NCBI GenBank assembly: GCA_016716665.1
Contig: JADJVH010000001.1
Location: forward strand, 1 to 64,000
Source: Candidatus Opimibacter iunctus
GTDB lineage: Bacteria; Bacteroidota; Bacteroidia; Chitinophagales; Saprospiraceae
Direction of reading: 5' to 3'
Length of the DNA stretch: 64,000 bases
Position numbers and translations under genes: made by a program. Each line of letters starts with the position of its first letter. Position 1 is the stretch's first letter. A model generated the notes under the pieces. It was not told where the DNA came from. It ran no database searches and saw nothing but the letters and a program-made list of their open reading frames with translations. Shown here piece after piece: positions 37,489 to 46,594 of the stretch.

Positions 37489-39859
37489 CTATGGTCACTC
37501 CATCTCCTCCCTGGTTCTTCTCGGGATGCGTAATTTCCTTGAATGGGTAACTCTTCATCTTGCGGGCTACGAGCTGGCGAAGCACCCCTGTACCCTTTCC
37601 ATGGACAATCCTGATCTGATATTGACTGCTCATGAAAGCTGCATCTATAAATCGCTCGAGGTAATGCGAAGCTTCCTCAGGAAGCATACCCCGGATATCC
37701 AGTTCATTTTCAAAACGGCTGTAATCACCGATATCCTTGGTGAGACTCGAATGCTTTTTGACTTCTACAGGGGCATTGGCCGGGACCAACTCTGATAGGG
37801 GCATAGTCATCTGCAGTTGGCCTACAACGACCACCGCCCTGTCTTTTGTAATCCGGTCGACTACCCCAAATTGTCCTGTCGACCTCAACTTCACATGGTC
37901 GCCTACAAGGAAGTCGCGCTTGAAATCGGTCACTTCCACGAGTTCATCCGCCAGTTCCTTGATCTCTGTGCTGAATTGACTTTGTTTTACTTTGATTTTC
38001 TCGATTTGCTCTTTGGCCTTCTCTGCGTCTTTTTCCTTTTTCAGGTCTTTGAGGAGCTTGTTCATCTCCTGGCTGTACATCGACACTTCGTTGAGCGAAG
38101 CTTTCTTCTGATCAATCTTAAATTTCTTACGCTTGATCTCAAGATCAAGACGGAGCTGCTCATAGTTGGCCACTAACTTGTCGAGCTCCCTCTGTTTCTC
38201 CTGAAGGTTTTTGATCTCTGTATCGAGTCGTAAGGTCTTATCATCGAGATCATGGATCAGGTCTTCGAGTTCCATCGCTTGTGAACCCGCTCTCTTTCGG
38301 GCATACTCAATGACCTCAGATGGAAGACCTGTTCGCTCAGCAATTTCAAAAGCGAATGAACTGCCGGGCTTACCAATCTTAAGCTGGTAGGTGGGCTGGA
38401 TTTTTTCTTTATCAAACATCATCGCTCCATTCACCACACCCTTGGTGTTGTGTGCATACATCTTGATGTTTGGATAGTGAGTAGTCAACACTCCATATGT
38501 GTTTCGCTTCACCAATGCATCCAATATGGCTTCTGCTATAGCACCACCGATTTTCGGATCTGTGCCTGAACCAAACTCATCTACAAGGATCATCGTCGAA
38601 TCATCAGCCGCATCCAGGGTGGCTTTCATATTCTTCAACCTCGAACTATAGGTTGACAAATCCTCCTCTATAGATTGCTGGTCTCCGATATCGACGCATA
38701 TACGATGGACCACACCGATCACCGTACTCCCATCAGCAGGGATCAGCATACCGCACTGCGCAATGACCTGGATGAGGCCGGTGGCTTTCATCAGGATAGA
38801 TTTCCCACCTGCATTTGGCCCACTCAGGATCAGCAGCCGGTTGGGTGGATTGAGGATGAGATCAAAAGGGATGACTGCCTTTTGCCTTGTTTTATTCTTT
38901 AAGTATAGGAGCGGATGCCTTGCCTGCACGAGATGCAATGTCGCCGCCTCTTGTAGTTTAGGACGCTGGCCTCTGTAACTCATCCCCAGCAGTGCCATAC
39001 TCTGGATCAGATCCCAGTGATGTATCAATCTGCAGACATCATCGATTTGATCTTTATGAGGACGCAGGGAATGACAGAGTTCCTTCAACAGCCTTAATAC
39101 TTCCTTTTTAAACTCCCCTTCCAGCTCAATGATGTTGTTGTTGATCTCGACGATGAGTTCAGGCTCCAGGAATACGGTTCGGCCAGTAGTGGATTCATCA
39201 TGGATGATCCCTTTGATCTTACGCTTGTATTCGGCCTGTACACAAAGCACTCTGCGCCCTGAACGGACTGACTCGACGGTGTCTGTGAGGTATCCATCTG
39301 CTTTATATCTGGAGATAAGCCTTACAAACTCCCTGTTGAGCCTGCCGGCTTCTGTTTCTATCGCCCTGGCTATAGTGAGCAGCTCAGGTGATGCATCAGG
39401 CCTCACGGCGCCCTTTTCATCCAGGATCACCCTGATAGGCTTTAGAAGCTTAGTCGGATCCGCTGCCAGGAATGTCCATTGGTAGATCTCCGGATAGTCG
39501 CGACGGTTGTCAGGTTTTGAGAAAAACTCATGGATCAGTTTCACCTGTTCCATTTGCCTGCCCATTTCATGGATATCCTCCTGGGGCAATACATATCCAT
39601 CGATGGCAAGATGTTCGAGCGATTGGGCTACATCTTCATAGACACTGAGCTGGGGGCGTGCCGAGAGGGCAGATATCTCCGCGTACTCATAGACCTGGTC
39701 TAACCTGTGCTGTATCTCTCCAATATCCGATAATGGATGGAGCCTGAGGCAAGCCTCACGGCCAAATGCCCCACGGGCATAGCCGGCCAGCAATTCACGG
39801 ATTTTATGAAACTCTATTTGCTCTTCGGCAGAAGGACTGATATCAACCTGATGGGACAT
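37478..39859 (-). CDS. mutS2: Endonuclease MutS2
   Basis: 793 residues. MutS-like DNA-binding core and ATPase: Walker A SGPNAGGKS near residue 345, DQQSIEEDLSTYSSR, LVDEFGSGTDP (Walker B) and ATPase dimer helices; then a long Lys/Glu-rich coiled coil (about 515-640) and a C-terminal Smr nuclease domain with LDIRG and HGKGTGVLR. MutS2 acts on recombination intermediates and, in some bacteria, on collided ribosomes; it is not the mismatch-repair MutS. The promoter element lies 7 nt upstream of the ATG. The stop lies within a GATCAC repeat. Confidence 0.95.
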   Translation of the reverse strand: MSHQVDISPSAEEQIEFHKIRELLAGYARGAFGREACLRLHPLSDIGEIQHRLDQVYEYAEISALSARPQLSVYEDVAQSLEHLAIDGYVLPQEDIHEMGRQMEQVKLIHEFFSKPDNRRDYPEIYQWTFLAADPTKLLKPIRVILDEKGAVRPDASPELLTIARAIETEAGRLNREFVRLISRYKADGYLTDTVESVRSGRRVLCVQAEYKRKIKGIIHDESTTGRTVFLEPELIVEINNNIIELEGEFKKEVLRLLKELCHSLRPHKDQIDDVCRLIHHWDLIQSMALLGMSYRGQRPKLQEAATLHLVQARHPLLYLKNKTRQKAVIPFDLILNPPNRLLILSGPNAGGKSILMKATGLIQVIAQCGMLIPADGSTVIGVVHRICVDIGDQQSIEEDLSTYSSRLKNMKATLDAADDSTMILVDEFGSGTDPKIGGAIAEAILDALVKRNTYGVLTTHYPNIKMYAHNTKGVVNGAMMFDKEKIQPTYQLKIGKPGSSFAFEIAERTGLPSEVIEYARKRAGSQAMELEDLIHDLDDKTLRLDTEIKNLQEKQRELDKLVANYEQLRLDLEIKRKKFKIDQKKASLNEVSMYSQEMNKLLKDLKKEKDAEKAKEQIEKIKVKQSQFSTEIKELADELVEVTDFKRDFLVGDHVKLRSTGQFGVVDRITKDRAVVVVGQLQMTMPLSELVPANAPVEVKKHSSLTKDIGDYSRFENELDIRGMLPEEASHYLERFIDAAFMSSQYQIRIVHGKGTGVLRQLVARKMKSYPFKEITHPEKNQGGDGVTIGIL

Positions 39860-39866
39860 GGGATCG

Positions 39867-39874
39867 CAAAATTA
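39867..39874 (-). promoter_or_regulatory. -7 element of mutS2
   Basis: TAATTTTG on the minus strand, 7 nt before the ATG. Confidence 0.6.
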
Positions 39875-39881
39875 CGATATT

Positions 39882-39930
39882 GTGAGAAGGTAAGACAGTG
39901 AGATAGTAAGAAGTGTGAGCGTGAAGAGTG
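39882..39930 (+). repeat. 8-bp tandem array (GTRAGAMM), copy 3
   Basis: Units GTGAGAAG, GTAAGACA, GTGAGATA and GTAAGAAG followed by TGTGAGCGTGAAGAGTGGG. It starts 8 bp upstream of the mutS2 -7 element. The 378-bp gap between mutS2 and aroC holds this array, copy 4 and a GTCT-word repeat, and no gene. Confidence 0.8.
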
Positions 39931-40007
39931 GGTAAGGTCGCCCCTGGATTTCCATGCGTGAGGATGTGTTGGGCGGAAAACAGGGGTCGGGGGCAGCGCC
40001 GGTATTT

Positions 40008-40092
40008 GTGAGACCGTGAGGCTGTGAGACCGTGAGACCGTGAGACCGTGAGACCGTGAGACCGTGAGAAGTGTGGGTGTGTGAGTGGGTGT
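40008..40092 (+). repeat. 8-bp tandem array (GTGAGACC), copy 4
   Basis: The most regular copy: eight units, six of them exactly GTGAGACC, one GTGAGGCT and the last GTGAGAAG, followed by TGTGGGTGTGTGAGTGGGTG. The identical units imply recent expansion. Confidence 0.85.
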
Positions 40093-40108
40093 AAATCGTT
40101 CATGCTAT

Positions 40109-40142
40109 GAGTCTAAAGTCTTCGGTCTATAGTCTTTCGTCT
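40109..40142. repeat. GTCTA/GTCTT short-period repeat
   Basis: Four to five copies of GTCT-initiated words (GTCTAAAGTCTTCGGTCTAT, then AGTCTTTCGTCTG) just after array copy 4. Confidence 0.55.
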
Positions 40143-40237
40143 GATTCCAGGCTTGAATCGGATATGGGTAGTAATTGAACACCTGCCCTCCTGACCAAAA
40201 TGCCCTATCTTTCGAGTCCGGAAACAGAGAAACAGGT

Positions 40238-41311
40238 ATGGCTTCCAATAGTTTAGGACGGGTATTCAGGATCACCACAGCGGGCGAATCGCATGGCCCG
40301 GGCATGGGGGTCATCATCGATGGATGTCCCGCCGGAATTGCCATTGATCCTCAGTTCATCCAGCATGAACTGGACCGGCGCAGACCAGGACAATCCAGCA
40401 TCACGACACAGCGCAAGGAAAGCGATACAGTCACTATTCAATCAGGGGTCTATCAGGGATTGACTACAGGGGCACCTATCCTCATGCTGATCCCTAATGA
40501 GGATTCCAGGCCTGCCGATTATGATCAGATGGAACATGCATTCAGGCCATCTCATGCGGACTACACCTATCATCACAAGTATGGCACCAGGGATCATCGA
40601 GGAGGTGGCAGATCATCTGCTCGTGAGACAGCTAACTGGGTGGCCGCAGGGGCCATCGCCAAACTGGTTTTAAAAGAAGCCGGCATTCAGATTCGGGCTG
40701 CCGTGTCCGGTGTCGGCAAGATCGGGATTGAAATTCCTCTTGAAGCATTCGACTGGGATTTTGCTGAAAATAATCCTGTACGCTGTCCGGACCCCTCTAC
40801 CTCCATAGCTATGCAGACTTTGATTGAAGAGGCCAGGGATGCAGGAGACACGGTTGGTGGCATCATCACCTGTGTGATTGACGGATGTCCTCCGGGCCTT
40901 GGCGAACCGGTGTTCCATAAACTGCATGCAGATCTTGGGCATGCAATGCTTTCTATCAATGCCTGTAAGGGCTTTGAATATGGATCTGGCTTTAAAGGCT
41001 CCCAGATGAGAGGGAGTGAACACAATGATGTATGGACGAATGCCGGCGGAAAAATGCAAACCGCTACAAACCGATCAGGTGGTATACAAGGAGGCATAAG
41101 CAATGGAATGCAAATCTACTTCAGTGTAGCTTTTAAACCCGTTTCTACATTGATGATCAATCAGGAAACTGTAGATAGCTCAGGCGAAGCTGTGGTGATC
41201 AAAGGCAAAGGACGACATGATCCTTGTGTGGTTCCCCGTGCGGTTCCTATTGTAGAAGCGCTAGCAGCCCTGGTGTTAGCCGACCATTGGATGATTAATA
41301 AATTGTATTGA
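40238..41311 (+). CDS. aroC: Chorismate synthase
   Basis: Final step of the shikimate pathway: makes chorismate from 5-enolpyruvylshikimate-3-phosphate with reduced FMN. 357 residues from the ATG at 40238 (MASNSLGRVFRITTAGESHG); a possible start at 40175 would add 21 residues of poor fit. Seen: GESHGPGMGVIIDGCPAG, RRPGQSSITTQRKESD, YGTRDHRGGGRSSARETANW, and the C-terminal GKGRHDPCVVPRAVPIVEA. Chorismate also feeds the futalosine menaquinone route seen at 44.1 kb. Single-gene unit. Confidence 0.96.
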   Translation: MASNSLGRVFRITTAGESHGPGMGVIIDGCPAGIAIDPQFIQHELDRRRPGQSSITTQRKESDTVTIQSGVYQGLTTGAPILMLIPNEDSRPADYDQMEHAFRPSHADYTYHHKYGTRDHRGGGRSSARETANWVAAGAIAKLVLKEAGIQIRAAVSGVGKIGIEIPLEAFDWDFAENNPVRCPDPSTSIAMQTLIEEARDAGDTVGGIITCVIDGCPPGLGEPVFHKLHADLGHAMLSINACKGFEYGSGFKGSQMRGSEHNDVWTNAGGKMQTATNRSGGIQGGISNGMQIYFSVAFKPVSTLMINQETVDSSGEAVVIKGKGRHDPCVVPRAVPIVEALAALVLADHWMINKLY

Positions 41312-41316
41312 TCAAT

Positions 41317-42175
41317 TCATGCCTCACTGACGAAAGGAAATGTGAATACGGCGGGATCCACTTCACGCTCTAGCGCGCTCAGATCTTTTAATACATGAGT
41401 GATCCCCACCTCCGGAAATACATCCACTCCTTCATCATTTCTCAAAAAGATAAAATTAAACCCTAACCGATTTGCGCCAATCAACCTATACCCCTTTTTC
41501 TTACCAAGTTTGATCATCGCGATCGGGAAGCACCATGATATTGTGGATGTCTGCCGGGAAAAACATATTGAGGATCATAGGGCACAATAATGTCCTTATC
41601 ACCATAGATAATATGCGTTTCAATAATAACGATGCGTGGCCTGACAACGGTCAGTGCATCCCAAATCCAATAGTCATTGCCGTCAATGTCTATAGATAAA
41701 ACATCGACCTCACCAGCATAGCCTGTTGATTCAACAATGCTGTTGATATTCTCTCTTGTCACCTTGCCTGCATGAAATACAGGTTTATCTCCGAAAGGGT
41801 TGGGTAACGCTTGTAAAAATATTGCCCTCGTGAAATACTCCGATGATTACCATCAATAAAGAGACCTGGCCATCCAAAATTCAGCGCAAGATTTGCACAA
41901 TTACTGTTGAGCCCATCATCCGATCCTATTTCAATAAACCGCTCATGCTTCATCCCAATCACCGCAAGGATGAACAGGATAAGGCCATCTTCTTCAAACT
42001 GTGAAAAAACGCTGTACCCTGCGCTGGCAAGGGTGATTTTATCCTTTGCACCGGTATGAAGCTGGTAAAAGTGGAATAACTGTCGCTGGGAGATCTGGAC
42101 ATCTGGTGAGAATCTATTCCTAAGCCAATATATCTGAAAATATTTTTTAATAATGTGCTTTAAGTACGCTATCAC
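41317..42175 (-). CDS. FkbM-type SAM-dependent methyltransferase, two frameshifts
   Basis: Three successive leftward frames overlap by 4 bp and join into one 286-residue protein if one C is added in the CCC run near 41797-41799 and one base near 41520-41526. Seen: FSQFEEDGLILFILAVIG, FIEIGSDDGLNSNCANL (SAM-binding motif I), the NWGWPG-like LNFGWPGLFIDGN, VDVLSIDIDGNDYWIWDAL and PRIVIIE, then MIKLGKKKGYRLIGANRLGFNFIFL; all typical of FkbM methyltransferases that often act on sugars or glycolipids. A, T-rich gap upstream. Alternatively it is a real decaying gene, since it is the least essential of the broken ones. Confidence 0.75.
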
Positions 42176-42367
42176 CTCTGAGCAGTTTGTGGTTAAGATT
42201 TCTATTCCTAAAAGGACGGTCTGAGAACAATAATACTCAAATTTAAGTCGCCACTATTCAATAATCTGCAGATTAAGGTTTCTAAAAAAACAGCAAGGCA
42301 ATATCACAAATGAAGGTTAAATGACATTCCTGTCAAATGGAATAAGATAGTCTGTCAAACAGGACGT

Positions 42368-43261
42368 CTATCTCTTAGCTGCCTGCTCCAACCTTTGAGC
42401 ATACCATCTCTCATTAAATGGCCATTCTCTATCAGGGATATCGCTGCGTCGCTCAAGTTTGATTTCTTCATCCCAGTTGCCATAGCGTCCTTCAAAAAGA
42501 TCAATGCCTGAAAGTTTTTCAAGGCTATCGATGGAGACCACGTAATCGCCCAGTGCACTGTATGATTGCATCTCCTGGTCAAATAAAAAAGCAATGGCCA
42601 TCGGCACACTATCCTGCATGGTAAAAACAGCTTTATAGAAATATCTGGGGACAAGGATTTGATTATCCCCAATGGTGGTTGTAGTCCCATTGAACAACGG
42701 ACCAGTGACTACGTTGATGTCCTTATATTTTCTGGACCAGTCCCGCACATTGTTTTCCAGTTCGAGCCAGATGCCATCGTTGAATTCTTGCCGCATAGGG
42801 GCGACATTGCTGAGCAGGAAGGTGGCATCCATTGCCTCTTTATCCCACGCCATATCACCTGAGGGCACGAGATGTCCCCTGCGATAGCCGCTGCCTTTAT
42901 AGTCCCGGTAATGCCCCGATCCGGTTTTGATCTCAGGATCGGGATTGAAATCCTGGTCGCGGTTATACTTTGGCTTGTTCATCATGTCCACTGTGAGTTC
43001 ATAGGAAACCCACTCCGGCAATTCATACTGCTCAACATAGGACAAACTGAACCCAGGCTTGTGATAAACGACCCCTTGGCCAGCTTCCGGAAGGTAGGTA
43101 TAGGAGGTTGTACTGCCCTTCTCCTGATCATGGGACAGATCGTTCAGGTAGTGCATGACCATGAAAATAATCACCACAAAAAACAGGGCCATCAATGTCA
43201 ACTTATTAACTGCCTTCTTTTCGTAACGCTTGTTGTGGCTAGGGATCCTGAACTCGCTCAT
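42368..43261 (-). CDS. Membrane-anchored DNA/RNA non-specific endonuclease (NUC1)
   Basis: 297 residues from the ATG at 43261; a TTG at 43273 lies in the promoter element. A basic N-terminus and one membrane helix (about 21-40) anchor it, with the nuclease domain (about 65-285) outside the cytoplasm. Beta-beta-alpha-metal nuclease: YRRGHLVPSGDM with general-base His130, and FLLSNVAPMRQEFNDGIWLELE with the metal-binding Asn. The usual DRGH is RRGH here, so the Asp is replaced. Probably periplasmic nucleic acid degradation. Divergent from the outer-membrane protein gene. Confidence 0.85.
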   Translation of the reverse strand: MSEFRIPSHNKRYEKKAVNKLTLMALFFVVIIFMVMHYLNDLSHDQEKGSTTSYTYLPEAGQGVVYHKPGFSLSYVEQYELPEWVSYELTVDMMNKPKYNRDQDFNPDPEIKTGSGHYRDYKGSGYRRGHLVPSGDMAWDKEAMDATFLLSNVAPMRQEFNDGIWLELENNVRDWSRKYKDINVVTGPLFNGTTTTIGDNQILVPRYFYKAVFTMQDSVPMAIAFLFDQEMQSYSALGDYVVSIDSLEKLSGIDLFEGRYGNWDEEIKLERRSDIPDREWPFNERWYAQRLEQAAKR

Positions 43262-43270
43262 AGGTGACCA

Positions 43271-43278
43271 CAAAGTTA
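43271..43278 (-). promoter_or_regulatory. -7 element of the NUC1 gene
   Basis: TAACTTTG on the minus strand, 9 nt before the ATG. Confidence 0.55.
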
Positions 43279-43335
43279 CCTATGAAAATTGAGGTTTGGT
43301 TGTATATTGCAGGTAGCAATGATATCACCGTTGGA

Positions 43336-44148
43336 ATGAAACAGCTTTATACCCTTGTAGCCATTTTCCTGATCGCCTCCTGTGCCATGGCACAATCCGG
43401 CCCATATATGTTTTCAGGCGCCGGCTACCAGGGCAATGGGCAGATCGGCCTTTTGACAGAGGATGCGGAAGCCGGTATCGTCCTTCCTGCGCTTCTGGCC
43501 GTCAGGACCCACGGAGGTTGGTCCGTTTCGGCCGCTACCCGGACAGGGCTCAAAGACCTCACTGAAATATCAGGCACAGCGCATCTTGTGCTACCCTGGG
43601 AAGATCAGGTTGCCGTTGGTACCCAGCACACTGGCATTGAAGGTTATTCCGAGCAACGAATCACCTTTAGTTATGCCCGCAGGCTTTTTGAAAAACTAAA
43701 TGCGGCATTACAGTTTGATCTCAACCGCAATGAAGCGGAAGAATTTGACAACATATACGCAGCATCCTGGTCCGTCTCCATTCATGCACCGCTGATGAAA
43801 GAACTCTCCATGTCCGCCTGGATCTATAATCCACTCGGTACAGAAAGTGTGCTGGACCTACCATCCATGGCCAGGATAGGCGTCTTGTATGAGCCTTCAG
43901 ATAAAATTGGTGTGGCCATCGAAGCAGAGAAAGACTGGAGGCATGAGCTCCGGTTTAAAGCAGGAATGAACTATCACCTCCACGAAAAACTTACGGTTCG
44001 ATGGGGTATTGGCACCCGGCCTTCTCTGGTACATGCAGGCATCAGTTGGAATATTTTCAACAACATGGCGCTTACCGGAGGATGGAGGTATCATTCAAGG
44101 CTAGGCAGTAGCCTGAGTGCTTCACTGTCTCAATACAAGGCAAAATGA
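43336..44148 (+). CDS. Outer-membrane barrel protein, unassigned
   Basis: 270 residues from the ATG at 43336, with a signal peptide (LYTLVAIFLIASCAMAQ). The mature part has about twelve amphipathic strands with Trp/Tyr girdles (GGWSVSAATRTG, RITFSYARRLFEKL, AASWSVSIHAPL, WNIFNNMALTGGWRYHSRLG) and reads like the PorV/PorQ or PorP/SprF-type barrel proteins of Bacteroidota; I cannot decide between them. Its TGA overlaps the mqnB ATG as ATGA, so the two are co-translated although the functions look unrelated. Confidence 0.6.
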   Translation: MKQLYTLVAIFLIASCAMAQSGPYMFSGAGYQGNGQIGLLTEDAEAGIVLPALLAVRTHGGWSVSAATRTGLKDLTEISGTAHLVLPWEDQVAVGTQHTGIEGYSEQRITFSYARRLFEKLNAALQFDLNRNEAEEFDNIYAASWSVSIHAPLMKELSMSAWIYNPLGTESVLDLPSMARIGVLYEPSDKIGVAIEAEKDWRHELRFKAGMNYHLHEKLTVRWGIGTRPSLVHAGISWNIFNNMALTGGWRYHSRLGSSLSASLSQYKAK

Positions 44149-44864
44149 GCTATCGATTGGCTTTTGTTTCAGCAACCCAAAAAGAAATCGAACCGCTGGT
44201 CAATTACCTTCGTAAACATGCTGAGCAACATACTTTCCAGACCTTTCACATGCATGGCCTGGATATCGATATCATCTATAGTGGCATTGGAATATTACAG
44301 ACAACCTACAACCTGATGGATTATCTCAGCCACCACCACCCGGGGTTATGGCTGCAGGCAGGTATAGGTGGGGCATTTGATCAGAGTCTTGACATCGGAA
44401 GTGTATATCAGGTCAAGAATGAGATGATTTCTGGATTTGGTGCAGAGGACAAGGAAGGCAGGATCATGGACCCATTCACCCTGGGCTGGAGTGATCCGAA
44501 TGGCTTTCCGTTTACCAATGGAATTCTTGAATGCCCCTATCAGCCATTTATAGATTGGCCAAAAGCCTCAGGCATGACCACCTTTCATGCACACGGGCAT
44601 GCTGCACATATTGAACAGCTTCGGTACCAGCCGCATGGCCAGATTGAAAACATGGAAGGCGCCTCCTTTTTCTATGTCAGCCTGATAAAGAAAATTCCAT
44701 TCCTGAGCCTTCGCTCCATCTCCAACCTGGTAGAAAGCAGAGATACCGGCAAATGGCAAATAGATCTTGCCATCACCAATCTCAACGATACAATCATTGA
44801 ATGGCTTGAGAACTCCAGATTCCATCCGGACAGGTTATTTCAAAGTGCGCAGAGGCCGTCCTGA
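44145..44864 (+). CDS. mqnB: Futalosine hydrolase
   Basis: Cleaves futalosine to hypoxanthine and dehypoxanthine futalosine in the alternative menaquinone pathway. 239 residues of nucleoside-phosphorylase fold: LAFVSATQKEIEPL, DIIYSGIGILQTTYNL, LWLQAGIGGAFDQSLDIGSVY, GFGAEDKEG and the nucleoside-binding ENMEGASFFYVSL with the catalytic Glu and Asp-rich C-terminal segment. The ATG overlaps the previous stop as ATGA, and its last 30 bp overlap the convergent DUF3810 gene. Cytoplasmic. Confidence 0.87.
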   Translation: MSYRLAFVSATQKEIEPLVNYLRKHAEQHTFQTFHMHGLDIDIIYSGIGILQTTYNLMDYLSHHHPGLWLQAGIGGAFDQSLDIGSVYQVKNEMISGFGAEDKEGRIMDPFTLGWSDPNGFPFTNGILECPYQPFIDWPKASGMTTFHAHGHAAHIEQLRYQPHGQIENMEGASFFYVSLIKKIPFLSLRSISNLVESRDTGKWQIDLAITNLNDTIIEWLENSRFHPDRLFQSAQRPS

Positions 44865-45950
44865 TTTGAGATATTGCTCTACCATCAATACTACTTCATT
44901 GTAGCTTCTCAGTCCGCCACGGACGCCATTGCTTTTCAAATAAGACGAGTAGATCGCGTCACGGACACGCGGCATCAGGTCAGGATATTTTTTATCATTC
45001 GCCCTGACCAGTGTGATCGCTCTCAGGACTACCGGTGGAAAAGTATGGATTACTTGAGATACACTATCATTGGGCATCTCCGCGGCTGTATACCGCCAAT
45101 AAGTCAATGCCCCTCCAAACCTGATCCATTGATCCCTGGATTGACTACAAGCGAGCCAGGCTATAAAATTGCACGCTCCTTCATCTGTGACGCCATATCC
45201 ATGGGCCATTTCGTGAGCAATGGTAAAAGGCTTTTGTACCGAAAGCAACCCTTTGTCAATATGGCCCTCGCCGGTCTGAGGGATGTATATACCCGCCGTA
45301 CTCCAACGCAATAGAAATCCTGCCGGCCAAAGTTGGCGGATTCGGACTTTTCCATCATGCGGAATATCCAGTATTGATAAAGCTTCCACCACATCAGGCC
45401 TGAGGTCACGGTCATTGATTTCCAATCCAAGAATAGCTTCATCCCTGGTCAACCTGTCCGGGAGGGCTTCCGCTTCCTCCTTTAATATCTTCGTGGCTCT
45501 GGCAAACTCCTTTTCGATATCATCCTTACTTGCCCCTGTCATCCGGAATCCCAGCCTATCCTGCAACGAAACTTGTCCGTAGTTGAATCCCCAAGCCATA
45601 TAGAAGATAGTCACCATGGCAGCAATTCCTCCAAGTGCCCTGGTGCCCTGATAGATCCATCCTTTGCGCCATTGCCCGATCCATCTGGCGACCCTTACCA
45701 GGATGACAGCCAGGATGATATAGACCATCGGAAGAGGTGACCATCCCAGAAGGAAGTCATACGTCTGCCGGATCCAGCCAAATAAGCCCTGGTAGTAATA
45801 ATGGTCCCAAAAGGCTGAAGGCAGTATTTCCTTTAATCCCAATACAAGCATAGCCGAGGCAGTCCAGACAAGCGACCGCTTGTGGTAGGAAGGAGGTGCG
45901 GGTTTACCTGGCCCTGACTGCGATGTTATATTTCTCTTAAAAAATGACAT
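44835..45950 (-). CDS. DUF3810 membrane protein with a zinc-protease signature
   Basis: 371 residues. Three N-terminal membrane segments (about 28-48, 70-88 and 105-125) and a large domain carrying HEMAHGYGVTDEGACNFIA, which is the HExxH plus downstream Glu pattern of gluzincin-type metallopeptidases. Assignment to DUF3810 is by recall of that layout. Protease activity is predicted from the motif only. It converges on mqnB with a 30-bp overlap of coding regions. Inner membrane, active site presumably outside the cytoplasm. Confidence 0.8.
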   Translation of the reverse strand: MSFFKRNITSQSGPGKPAPPSYHKRSLVWTASAMLVLGLKEILPSAFWDHYYYQGLFGWIRQTYDFLLGWSPLPMVYIILAVILVRVARWIGQWRKGWIYQGTRALGGIAAMVTIFYMAWGFNYGQVSLQDRLGFRMTGASKDDIEKEFARATKILKEEAEALPDRLTRDEAILGLEINDRDLRPDVVEALSILDIPHDGKVRIRQLWPAGFLLRWSTAGIYIPQTGEGHIDKGLLSVQKPFTIAHEMAHGYGVTDEGACNFIAWLACSQSRDQWIRFGGALTYWRYTAAEMPNDSVSQVIHTFPPVVLRAITLVRANDKKYPDLMPRVRDAIYSSYLKSNGVRGGLRSYNEVVLMVEQYLKSGRPLRTLK

Positions 45951-45967
45951 GGATGGCTACCTGACGA

Positions 45968-45975
45968 TAAATTTG
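45968..45975 (+). promoter_or_regulatory. -7-like element ahead of trxA
   Basis: TAAATTTG, 78 nt before the trxA ATG and only 18 bp beyond the divergent DUF3810 start. No -33 partner seen. Confidence 0.4.
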
Positions 45976-46053
45976 CAACTTTGCGATCATATTGAGTGTT
46001 TTACCTCTGATTTTGGATATCAACAACTTAAACAAAACATAATTTATTTCACA

Positions 46054-46374
46054 ATGGCATTTGAACTAACAGATAGCAACTTCAAAGAGAAGGTAATGGA
46101 CAACGAAGGCGTGGCTGTTGTCGATTTTTGGGCAGAATGGTGTGGCCCTTGCCGCATGATCGGTCCGCATATTGAAGAGATGGCTAAAGAATACGATGGT
46201 AAAGCACTGATCGCCAAGGTCAATGTGGATACCAACCCGGAGATATCGTACAAGTATGGTGTACGTTCTATTCCCACCGTCTTGTACCTGAAAAATGGTG
46301 AGGTAGTTGACAAGCAGGTTGGTGCGACCAGCAAAAAAGTACTCAGCGACAAGCTGGATGCTATCCTGGCATAG
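46054..46374 (+). CDS. trxA: Thioredoxin
   Basis: 106 residues from the ATG at 46054; an open frame extends upstream to 45949 but its residues do not fit the family. Seen: VVDFWAEWCGPCRMIGP with redox Cys30 and Cys33, KVNVDTNPEISYKYGVRSIPTVLYLKNGE with the cis-Pro, all classic thioredoxin. Cytoplasmic disulfide reductant. Single-gene unit closed by a perfect terminator. Confidence 0.96.
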   Translation: MAFELTDSNFKEKVMDNEGVAVVDFWAEWCGPCRMIGPHIEEMAKEYDGKALIAKVNVDTNPEISYKYGVRSIPTVLYLKNGEVVDKQVGATSKKVLSDKLDAILA

Positions 46375-46404
46375 TCCCGGACATATACGACAAAGTAAAC
46401 ATTG

Positions 46405-46436
46405 GCCTCCAGGAAGAAATTCCTGGAGGCTTTTTT
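46405..46436 (+). terminator. Rho-independent terminator of trxA
   Basis: Perfect 11-bp stem GCCTCCAGGAA/TTCCTGGAGGC with GAAA loop and six Ts. Confidence 0.92.
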
Positions 46437-46594
46437 AGTAGCTGAAAGCCCATTAAACAAGGCAACTAAGTGTTCGTATTTTTACGAATTATATTTCGCC
46501 GAAATACGCATACCGGGAGGTCTGGCCACGTTATTTATCCACTTCAACATGTATCCCCACCCCTTCCCCACAGGAAATCCTTAATTTCGACCCG

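Noticed and set aside
40008..40092. CRISPR array
   Set aside because: The units are 8 bp and contiguous, with no unique spacers and no cas gene nearby.
43331..44148. Firm PorV/PorP type IX secretion assignment
   Set aside because: The barrel character is clear, but no diagnostic motif separates these families, so the gene is left unassigned.
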